From: CAYJRR01 sp964372275 [NCBI: uncultured bacterium]
GTDB taxonomy: Bacteria > CAYJRR01
Reading direction: 5' to 3'
Assembly (NCBI GenBank): GCA_964372275.1
Contig: CAYJRR010000036.1
Coordinates: forward strand, 3,557-36,389
Length of the DNA: 32,833 nucleotides
Made by a program: the position numbers and the translations under genes. Shown in pieces: positions 24,004 to 30,100 of the stretch. Position 1 is the stretch's first letter. Every line of letters starts with the position of its first letter. The notes beneath the pieces were generated by a model. It searched no databases. It was not told the DNA's origin and was given only the letters and a program-made list of their open reading frames with translations.

Positions 24004-25109
24004 GGGTTGGCGGGGAAGCCCGGGTTCCCCGATGGAGGGTCCGTTTCGTCGGCGTCGCCTTCCGGCTCGACCGACAGGACGTCGAGCGCGAGCTCCGCTT
24101 CGAGCGCCTTCACCCGATCGCGACTGCGCGCGATCCACTCGCTCTCGAACCCGACCCGCTCGCCGAGCGCGACCACCTGCAGGTAGGACTGGAAGGCCTG
24201 CCGCTTGAACGGCTTCGCCGCCCCTTCGACCGTCCGCTGGTACCGCTCGCGCTGCGCAGCGTCGAAGGCGGCAGGCGCCGGGACTTGGACCAGCTCGCGG
24301 CCGACCCCTTCGAACAGCTCGCCGGTGCGATAGACCGCGGCCGCCGCCCACGAGGGGTCCTTGATCTGCACCACGTCGGCGTAGGCGGCGCGGGCCGTGG
24401 CGAGGGCGTCGAGCTTCTGCCGGACGCGCCGGTCGAGGCGCCGCTGCGGATACTCGAGGCGGATCTCGAAGACGGCGCGGGCGCGGCGCTCGGCGTCGGC
24501 GAACCGCGCCTCGGCCGCGGCGGCGCGCACCGATTCCGGCGGTTCGGGGATCGCCGCGTAGGCGCGGATCGCCTCCGGCATCTCCCGCCGCGCCGCCCGC
24601 GCCTTGCCCGCGTGGAAGAGGCAGACGACCCGGCGCAGTCGCGCCCCGGCGATCGCCTCCTCGTCGTCCACCGAACGGACGATTTCCCGGTACTCGCGGG
24701 CGGCGTCGAGCGGGCGGTTCATCGACTCGAGGGCGTAGGCGGCGCGAAGGCGGGCGTGCAGCATCGCCTCGCCCCGCCCGTGGGAGGCGACGTAGAGGAA
24801 GTATCCGCGCGCGCGCACGGGATCGCCCAACGCCTCGTGGCAGGCGCCGAGCTCCAGCACCGCTTCGACGAATCGCGACGACTCGGGGTAGCTCTCGAGG
24901 AAACGCTGCAAGGCGGGAACCGCCTCCTCGCAACGCTCCTCCTCCCCGAGCGCGAGCAGCCGATCGAGCTCGGGATCGGGCGTCTCGACGGTCGATCCCG
25001 CAGGACCGACGCGGATGATGAGCGGATCCATCGTGATCCGATCGATCCTCGGCGCGCAGGCGGCGGCGATGGTGGCGAGGACGGCGGCGGTGGCAACGGC
25101 GACCTTCAT
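24000..25109 (-). CDS. TPR-like helical repeat lipoprotein
   Basis: 369 residues. ATG at 25109. The signal ends ATIAAAC (Cys18). After a linker come helical repeats with TPR-like features (ALQRFLESYPESSRFVEAVLELGACHEALGD, AREYREIVRS, GKARAARREMPEAIRAYAAI). A helical segment VVQIKDPSWAAAAVYRTGELFEGVGREL resembles a stretch I associate with TPR lipoproteins of myxobacterial envelope complexes, but I cannot confirm that. The C-terminus is acidic and proline-rich. It would act as a protein-interaction scaffold in the periplasm. It is divergent from the histone gene across an 89-base gap and convergent with the beta-propeller gene, with overlapping stops. Confidence 0.85.
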   Translation of the reverse strand: MKVAVATAAVLATIAAACAPRIDRITMDPLIIRVGPAGSTVETPDPELDRLLALGEEERCEEAVPALQRFLESYPESSRFVEAVLELGACHEALGDPVRARGYFLYVASHGRGEAMLHARLRAAYALESMNRPLDAAREYREIVRSVDDEEAIAGARLRRVVCLFHAGKARAARREMPEAIRAYAAIPEPPESVRAAAAEARFADAERRARAVFEIRLEYPQRRLDRRVRQKLDALATARAAYADVVQIKDPSWAAAAVYRTGELFEGVGRELVQVPAPAAFDAAQRERYQRTVEGAAKPFKRQAFQSYLQVVALGERVGFESEWIARSRDRVKALEAELALDVLSVEPEGDADETDPPSGNPGFPANP

Positions 25110-25133
25110 CGATCCGAGCGGCGAGAATCGGTG

Positions 25134-25161
25134 TTGACCGCGATTCGCGCGCGACTACTAT
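25134..25161 (+). promoter_or_regulatory. Sigma-70-type promoter of the histone gene
   Basis: TTGACC (25134-25139) and TACTAT (25156-25161) are separated by 16 bases, giving a start near 25168 and a leader of about 30 bases that ends in a GGAGGGG ribosome site. This is the best promoter-like pair seen in the window, consistent with strong expression of an abundant chromatin protein. That consistency is inference. Confidence 0.65.
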
Positions 25162-25198
25162 ACGAGGGTTTTTTCCACGGAAAAGAATCGGAGGGGCG

Positions 25199-25408
25199 AT
25201 GGCGAAGAAGGGCGGAAAGAAGGCGGGCAAGGGCGGCGCGGCGTTCGTCGTCGGTTCCAAGGTGAAGGACGCGATCAAGAAGGCCGGGCTCCGGACCGCC
25301 GGCGACGCCATCGACGCGCTCAACGGCATGGTCGACTGGCACATCAAGCGCGCCGTCGAGCGCGCCAAGTCGAACGGGCGGCAGACGATCCGTCCCTCCG
25401 ACTTCTAG
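25199..25408 (+). CDS. Bacterial single histone-fold protein with Lys/Gly-rich N-terminal tail
   Basis: 69 residues from ATG 25199, with an excellent ribosome site (CGGAGGGGCG). The first 14 residues (MAKKGGKKAGKGGA) form a basic tail. From residue 17 the histone fold is readable: helix 1 VVGSKVKDAIKKAG (17-30), loop 1 LRTAGD, long helix 2 AIDALNGMVDWHIKRAVERAKSNG (37-60), and loop 2 RQTIRPSDF, equivalent to the RKTIKAEDI segment of archaeal histones, with the conserved Arg-Thr and acidic residue. The protein stops there, so helix 3 is essentially missing. This matches the short bacterial histones known from Bdellovibrio bacteriovorus (Bd0055) and Leptospira, which bind DNA as dimers. The expected role is nucleoid organisation. 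The gene is monocistronic, with its own promoter and a structured 3' end. Confidence 0.9.
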   Translation: MAKKGGKKAGKGGAAFVVGSKVKDAIKKAGLRTAGDAIDALNGMVDWHIKRAVERAKSNGRQTIRPSDF

Positions 25409-25411
25409 GGG

Positions 25412-25482
25412 TTCGGGGAGGCCCCGAGGAAGCCCGAAGGGCGGTCCGATTCGGGGAGTCCCCGAGGAAGCCCGAAGGGCGG
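25412..25482. repeat. Tandem 33-base hairpin-forming repeat after the histone gene
   Basis: Two copies (25412-25444 and 25450-25482), 38 bases apart start to start, differ at one position. Each holds two small hairpins: CGGGG-(AGG or AGT)-CCCCG and GCCC-GAA-GGGC. The first copy begins three bases after the histone stop codon, so it forms the 3' untranslated region. The single difference falls in a loop and spares all pairing. Confidence 0.85.
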
Positions 25483-25501
25483 ATCGTCACGCGGCCGTGT
25501 G

Positions 25502-25521
25502 GGCCCCGCGAATGCGGGGCC
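25502..25521. terminator. Hairpin terminator between histone and methyltransferase genes
   Basis: GGCCCCGC (25502-25509) pairs perfectly with GCGGGGCC (25514-25521) over the loop GAAT. It lies between two convergent genes, ten bases from the methyltransferase stop, and could serve both strands. No long T-run follows. Confidence 0.6.
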
Positions 25522-25530
25522 AACGTACCT

Positions 25531-26184
25531 CTACGCCGGGCGGGCGACGACGACCCACAGCGTCGACAGGAAGCGGAACTTGGCGTGGATCTCCTCCACG
25601 CGCAGTCCCGCCGACTCCAGCATCGCGCGCAGCTGACGCTGGCTCATCCAGAGCGGGCTCGTCTTTCCGCGCGCCCGCTTCACCAGGTGCTTCAGCGCGT
25701 ACTTGTCGACGTTGAAGGTGAGCACGACCGGTCCGCGGGAGACGCGCGCCAGCTCGCGGAAGACGCGGGGGCGCGACTCCGGCGGGATCAGGTGGAAGAA
25801 GCGGACGGTAAGCGTCCCGTCGATCGAGCCGTCGGGGAACGGCAGGTGCTCGGCATCGCACGCCTGGAACCCGAGCAGCCCGTCGGGCCGGCCGTCGATC
25901 TTGCGACGCGCCTCGGCGATCATCTCCCGCGAGATGTCGGCTCCGACAACCCGGTAGCCCTCGCGCAGGAGGAACTGCGTGAATCGCCCGGTTCCGCACG
26001 GGAGATCGAGCACGATCCCCCCCTTGGGGATGCCGCGCAGCGCCCGCCGCAACGTGCGCTCGTGGAGGATCTGCTTGATCCGGCCGCGGAACAGGCCCTG
26101 GTAACGGAGACGGTCGTACCCGCCCGCCATCTGCGGATCGCGATACATCGTCTTCCAGAAGCCGGTGTTCCTCTCGCCCTTCAC
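25531..26184 (-). CDS. Class I SAM-dependent methyltransferase
   Basis: 217 residues from ATG 26184. A GAGGAG ribosome site overlaps the uvrC stop region, with nine bases between the genes. SAM-binding motif I is VLDLPCGTGRFT (58-69), followed by VVGADISREMIAEAR (motif II with acidic Asp), CDAEHLPFPDGSID and the post-motif VSRGPVVLTF. The YDRLRYQG start and C-terminal LESAGLRVEEIHAKFRFLS match methyltransferase-11 type proteins. The substrate cannot be predicted. Co-transcription with uvrC is likely from spacing and strand; a link to DNA repair is possible but unproven. Confidence 0.92.
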   Translation of the reverse strand: MKGERNTGFWKTMYRDPQMAGGYDRLRYQGLFRGRIKQILHERTLRRALRGIPKGGIVLDLPCGTGRFTQFLLREGYRVVGADISREMIAEARRKIDGRPDGLLGFQACDAEHLPFPDGSIDGTLTVRFFHLIPPESRPRVFRELARVSRGPVVLTFNVDKYALKHLVKRARGKTSPLWMSQRQLRAMLESAGLRVEEIHAKFRFLSTLWVVVARPA

Positions 26185-26193
26185 GGCCGCTCC

Positions 26194-28059
26194 TCAGCCT
26201 TTCGATTCCGGGTGGAAATGACGGTGGACCGCTTCGGCCGCGGCGCGCGTCATCGAGGGGGCCTTCGTGAGCTCCTCGACCGTCGCCTCCGCCACCCGGC
26301 GCGCGCTGCCGAAGGCGGCGAGCAGCGCGCGGCGGCGAGTCTCCCCGATCCCGGGCACGAGGTCGAGCGCCGATCGCAGCGTCGAGGCGCCGCGGGTCTG
26401 CCGGTGGAAGGCGATGGCGAAGCGGTGCGCCTCGTCGCGGATCCGCTGCAGGAGGAACAGCCCGCCGCGCTCGCGCTGGAACGGGACCGGGTTGGCGCGA
26501 CCCGGCACGAAGACCCGCTCCTCCGCCGACCCTTTCGCCTTTCCGTGCGCCGGGTCCTTGGCCAACGCCGCCAGACGCACCCCGGCGATCCCGAGCTCGG
26601 CGAGCACCGCCTCCGCGATCCCGAGCTGCCCCTTCCCCCCGTCGACGACGAGCAGGTCGGGAAGCGCCCACGTCCCCTCGTTGGCCGGTGCGAGCGCGGA
26701 TCGGCGGAAGCGGCGGGAGAGCACCTCGCGCATCATCGAAAAGTCGGACAGTTCCTGGCCGGCGGCGCGCACCGTTTCCAGGTCCCGGACGTGGAATCGG
26801 CGGTAGAGCTCCTTCGTCGGCTTGCCGTCGACGAAGACGACCACCGCCCCCACCGGCGCCTTTCCCTGGATCGTCGACAGGTCGACGCACTCGATCCGCG
26901 CCGGCGGCCCTTCCAGGTCGAGCGCCCGCGCCACGCTCTCCAGGTCGCGGCGCGCCGAGGCCGAGGCGTCGAATGCGCGGCGGAAGGCGCTCGCCGCGTT
27001 GGCGTCGGCGAGCTTCACCAGGTCGCGCTTCCCCCCTCGCTGCGGCGTGCGCACCTCGACCTTCGTCCCGCGCGTCCGCGAGAGCAGCTCCTGCATCACC
27101 TCCACCTCCGGCGTCTCGCGCGGCAGCAACGCCTCCGGCGGGATCTCGCGCGTGCCGTAGTACTGGAGCAGGAAGCTGGAGAGGAGCTCGTCGTCGGCGG
27201 CGGCGGTCTCCTCGAAAACGAACGTCTGCGTGCCGACCAGGCGCCCGCCGCGGATCGAGAGCGCCGCGATGACGCCGCGCTCCCCTTCGCGATGCAGACC
27301 GAAGACGTCGCGGTCGGCCTCCTCGTGGGTGGTGAGCTTCTGCTCCTCGAGCACCCGCTCCACCGCTTGCAGCCGATCGCGCAGCCGCGCCGCCTTTTCG
27401 AACGACTGCGCCTCCGCGGCGGCCCGCATCTCCGACTCCAGCCGCTCCAGGAGCTCGGCGTTCTTCCCCCGCAGGAAGAGGTCGACCTGCTCGACGAGCC
27501 GCCGGTACTCCTCGCGCGACACGTAGTCGACGCACGGCGCGACGCAGCGCCCGATCTGGTACTCGAGGCACGGACGGGTGCGGTGGTAGAGCATCGTGTC
27601 TTCGCAGGTGCGTAGCGGGAACGTGCGCCGCAGGAACCGAAGCGTCTCCCGCACCGACCCGGCCGAGGAGTACGGCCCGTAGGTGAGGCTCGCCTTGTCA
27701 GGCTTCGGCCGCCGAACCACCGACAGCATCGGCCACTCGTGCCCCGCGTTGATCCGCAACGAGACGAACTCCTTGTCGTCGCGCAGCCGGAGGTTGTAGC
27801 GGGGCTGGTGCTTCTTGATCAGCGTGTTCTCGAGGAGCAGCGCCTCGGCTTCGTTGTCGGTGACGGTCGTCTCGACGGCGGCCGTCTTCGCCACCAGGAA
27901 GGCGACGGTCGGCCGCTCGTCGCCGCCGGCGAAGTACTGCCGCACGCGGGAGCGGAGGCTCGCCGCCTTGCCGACGTAGATCACCCGGCCGGAGGCGTCG
28001 CGGAAGAGGTAGACGCCGGGGGAGGTGGGAAGGGTGTCGATGTCGACGGGGGATGTCAT
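26194..28059 (-). CDS. uvrC: UvrC, excinuclease ABC subunit C
   Basis: 621 residues from ATG 28059, the normal UvrC length. The N-terminal GIY-YIG nuclease is seen as SPGVYLFRD and RVIYVGKAASLRSRVRQYF (13-43). Four cysteines (152, 164, 172, 176) in the TCEDT, RPCLEYQIGRCVAPC region are the iron-sulfur ligands of UvrC. A UVR motif (AQSFEKAARLRDRLQAVERVLEE) follows for UvrB contact. The RNase H-like nuclease shows IECVDLSTIQGKAPVGAVVVF and LPDLLVVDGGKGQL. The C-terminus has helix-hairpin-helix units (LDLVPGIGETRRRALLAAFG). It makes both incisions in nucleotide excision repair. The reading frame stays open 117 codons upstream through a repeat array, but those codons lack UvrC similarity. uvrB lies 4.2 kb away on the same strand. 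Confidence 0.98.
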   Translation of the reverse strand: MTSPVDIDTLPTSPGVYLFRDASGRVIYVGKAASLRSRVRQYFAGGDERPTVAFLVAKTAAVETTVTDNEAEALLLENTLIKKHQPRYNLRLRDDKEFVSLRINAGHEWPMLSVVRRPKPDKASLTYGPYSSAGSVRETLRFLRRTFPLRTCEDTMLYHRTRPCLEYQIGRCVAPCVDYVSREEYRRLVEQVDLFLRGKNAELLERLESEMRAAAEAQSFEKAARLRDRLQAVERVLEEQKLTTHEEADRDVFGLHREGERGVIAALSIRGGRLVGTQTFVFEETAAADDELLSSFLLQYYGTREIPPEALLPRETPEVEVMQELLSRTRGTKVEVRTPQRGGKRDLVKLADANAASAFRRAFDASASARRDLESVARALDLEGPPARIECVDLSTIQGKAPVGAVVVFVDGKPTKELYRRFHVRDLETVRAAGQELSDFSMMREVLSRRFRRSALAPANEGTWALPDLLVVDGGKGQLGIAEAVLAELGIAGVRLAALAKDPAHGKAKGSAEERVFVPGRANPVPFQRERGGLFLLQRIRDEAHRFAIAFHRQTRGASTLRSALDLVPGIGETRRRALLAAFGSARRVAEATVEELTKAPSMTRAAAEAVHRHFHPESKG

Positions 28060-28108
28060 CTGTCGTGCGCGGGAGGCGGTGCAATCGCGGCCGGGACCGG
28101 GGGCGCGA

Positions 28109-28251
28109 CCGAGGCCGAAACCGTAGCCGTTTCCGTGTCCGTAGCCGAAGCCGTATCCGTAGCCGAAAACGATCCGATCCCGAACCCGTATCCGTTCCCT
28201 TCCGACTCCGACTCCGGCTCCCTTCCACCGGGCCCACGGGGAAGGGAGCCG
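28109..28251. repeat. Period-6 CCGNNN repeat array with terminal 12-bp hairpin
   Basis: CCG recurs every six bases at ten positions from 28109 to 28163, then at 28174, 28180, 28186 and 28192, then at 28202, 28208 and 28214. At its right end CGGCTCCCTTCC (28215-28226) pairs perfectly with GGAAGGGAGCCG (28240-28251) over a 13-base loop. Read on the minus strand in the uvrC frame the array gives Gly-Tyr/Phe dipeptides (GYGYGFGYGHGNGYGFG). The array fills much of the 415-base gap between uvrC and the next plus-strand gene. The remaining part, 28252-28474, holds a possible coding remnant and the upstream region of the next gene. Confidence 0.85.
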
Positions 28252-28392
28252 TCGTGCGGCGAGCCATTTCGGAAACTCCCGAGGGAAGACGGCGGCGATC
28301 CCCTCGTACGCGCCGAGGGCGAGGCGGCCGATCCGCCCGGGCGCGGCGGAGGGGGTGAAAAGTTGCCATTCGCCGGGCGTGCGATGCCCCAT
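28252..28392 (-). pseudogene. Possible 5' remnant of a small gene upstream of uvrC
   Basis: From ATG 28392 the minus strand reads MGHRTPGEWQLF and then a stretch (roughly 28262-28357) with nearly every third codon base G or C, as in the real genes here. The translated segment RIGRLALGAYEGIAAVFP and EFPKWLAAR looks protein-like, but it runs straight into the period-6 array and stays in frame into uvrC. It may be the start of a gene whose end was overwritten by the repeat. Family unknown. It could equally be chance in GC-rich DNA. Confidence 0.2.
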
Positions 28393-28474
28393 CCGCACGG
28401 ACCGATACAACGCAAAATCAGCTACTTATCCATGGCACGCCCGATGCTGAACCCTCCCCATGAGGGGGAACGCC

Positions 28475-28783
28475 ATGACGCGCATCGCCATCGTGGTTCT
28501 GGGGATCCTGGCACCGGTCGCCGCTTTCGCCTACGAGGCGACGACTCTGGTCGACGCGCGCGCCAAGGGGATCGTCGAGGTGAAGCGGCCCGAATGCGAC
28601 TGCCCGCCGATCGTGACCCTGGTGGAGGGGGAGTCCCGCACCCTCGTCTCCGGTTCCCCCGCGCTCCTTCAGGAGCTTGCCCGCTTCGAAGGCCAGCCGA
28701 AGACGGTCGAAGGCACGCTCGAGCGCATCCGCTACCAATCCGCGACGCCCAAAGAGACGATCGTCGCCAAGTCGATCCGCTGA
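28475..28783 (+). CDS. Small secreted protein of unknown function
   Basis: 102 residues. ATG at 28475; an in-frame ATG at 28460 overlaps the GAGGGGG ribosome site and is rejected. The signal peptide (MTRIAIVVLGILAPVAAFA) has a cleavage before Tyr-Glu-Ala. The mature 83 residues contain a CDC motif (RPECDCPPIVTLVEGESRTLVSG) and end in a beta-rich segment (TVEGTLERIRYQSATPKETIVAKSIR) that resembles the last strands of a small OB-fold. The two close cysteines could form a disulfide or bind a metal. No family recognised. The 15-base start region (GGGGGAACGCCATGA) is identical to that of the PKD lipoprotein gene at 9685. It probably heads a two-gene unit with the next gene, 50 bases downstream. 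Confidence 0.8.
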   Translation: MTRIAIVVLGILAPVAAFAYEATTLVDARAKGIVEVKRPECDCPPIVTLVEGESRTLVSGSPALLQELARFEGQPKTVEGTLERIRYQSATPKETIVAKSIR

Positions 28784-28833
28784 TCGCATGCGGCATGCGC
28801 GCCGGATGGACTCTCGGGGGCGCGAGGCGTAGC

Positions 28834-30078
28834 GTGGATCGGGTGCGCGCTTCAGCCCGGATCGCGGTGATCGCGTCGGCGGTGGCCCCCTTCGGCGCCG
28901 GGGCGGTCGAGAAGCCGAAGAGCTGCATCCGCTACGAGCTCGCGCCGCCGGGGATCAAGGGGGCCTACTACCACAAGCTCGAGAGCGAGCCGGACCGTGA
29001 CGCCCACGGCATCCACGGCGTCGCGGTCCTCCCCCAGGTCCACTTCGACCCCACGCGGAACAAGAAGGAGAGGCCCTACGGCCTCGATCCAAAGGGCTAC
29101 AAGGCGATCGTCTCGATGGACACGCCGAGCGTCTACCTGGGGGGGAACGCGGGGACCGAAGCCGACGTGGGGCTCACCTGGGACCGCGTCTACGACTCGC
29201 CATCGGGGGCTCCGGTCTACACCGACGCGAAGGAGGGGACCTCCGGAGGCGCACCCGCCAAGGAGATCCGCGTCGTCGCCGGTCCCAAGCCCGGCACCAA
29301 GCGGATCCAACGCGGCGACGGCACGATCCTCTGGGAGGGGGCCGCGGCGGAGGTCGGCCCCGAGATGAACCGCCTCGGGATCGTCCCGAACATGGCCTTC
29401 CGCCCCTACTGGCGGGACCAGAAACCCGAGTGCCGTGCCGACCCGACCAAGTGCTGGCACAACCCGAAGCTCACCGAAACGGCGGAAGGGAAGAGGAACC
29501 TCTACGTCTATCCGGGCCAGAAGGTCGACATGACGGTCGAGGAGGTTCTCGAGCAGCCGGACAATCCCAAAACTCCGGGACGGTTCAAGCCCGGCAGGCT
29601 CCGGCTGACGGTGGTCGGGCCGAACGGCGAGCGGTTCCAGACGGAGTTCGACGCCGCCAAGTTCGGCGAAGGCCGCCCGACGAACTGGAAGCGGGTCAAT
29701 TCGATCGACCTCGCCAACAACGAGCGGAAAGAGGTCGCGAAGACGGCGACGACCGCCACCGGCGGCGGTTGGAAGAGCGTCCATCTGCTCACCGGCCCCA
29801 CGGGAAACCGACCGGTCCCGTTCACCTGCGGCACGATCGTCAAGGGGAACGACGCCGCGTTCAAGAACGGGGGATACCACAAGGTGTTCCACGTCTCGCC
29901 CATCCAGGCGTTCGGTGCCGTCACCGTCGACATCCACCCGGCCGGTCCACCTGCGGTTCCGGCCCTTCCCGGAGCGGCGTCGCAGGCGGGGACCAACGCC
30001 GGCCGAACCCAGGCGACGGTGCCGACCGCGCCCGCGGGCGGCGGCGGCGGCGCGATCGGCGCCGGGGTTCGCCGATGA
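28834..30078 (+). CDS. Secreted protein of unknown function
   Basis: 414 residues from a GTG at 28834 with GAGG about eight bases upstream; an ATG at 28795 would add 13 residues. The signal-like N-terminus is RVRASARIAVIASAVAPFGAGA. The mature protein begins EKPKSCIRYELAPPGIKGAYYHKLES and is rich in Pro, Gly, Lys and aromatic residues. It has three later cysteines (KPECRADPTKCW and PFTCGTIVKG), suggesting disulfides. The region WKSVHLLTGPTGNRPVPFTCG and GGYHKVFHVSPIQAFGAVTVDIHPAG looks like the last strands of a beta-sandwich. The tail is low complexity (GAASQAGTNAGRTQATVPTAPAGGGGG). I recognise no family or catalytic motif. It ends 22 bases before the convergent glycosidase gene. Confidence 0.8.
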   Translation: MDRVRASARIAVIASAVAPFGAGAVEKPKSCIRYELAPPGIKGAYYHKLESEPDRDAHGIHGVAVLPQVHFDPTRNKKERPYGLDPKGYKAIVSMDTPSVYLGGNAGTEADVGLTWDRVYDSPSGAPVYTDAKEGTSGGAPAKEIRVVAGPKPGTKRIQRGDGTILWEGAAAEVGPEMNRLGIVPNMAFRPYWRDQKPECRADPTKCWHNPKLTETAEGKRNLYVYPGQKVDMTVEEVLEQPDNPKTPGRFKPGRLRLTVVGPNGERFQTEFDAAKFGEGRPTNWKRVNSIDLANNERKEVAKTATTATGGGWKSVHLLTGPTGNRPVPFTCGTIVKGNDAAFKNGGYHKVFHVSPIQAFGAVTVDIHPAGPPAVPALPGAASQAGTNAGRTQATVPTAPAGGGGGAIGAGVRR

Positions 30079-30100
30079 CGCGGTCTAGCGGGTCCGACTT

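Noticed and set aside
25412-25482. CRISPR-like repeat
   Set aside because: There are only two copies with a five-base spacing between them and internal hairpins; no spacers or cas genes are present.
28109-28192. Repetitive structural Gly-Tyr protein gene
   Set aside because: The Gly-Tyr reading lies between uvrC and a doubtful fragment with no independent start, stop or ribosome site.
28060-28410. UvrC with a 117-codon N-terminal extension
   Set aside because: UvrC proteins begin at the GIY-YIG domain, and the extension contains a repeat array. It is kept only as a possible remnant finding.
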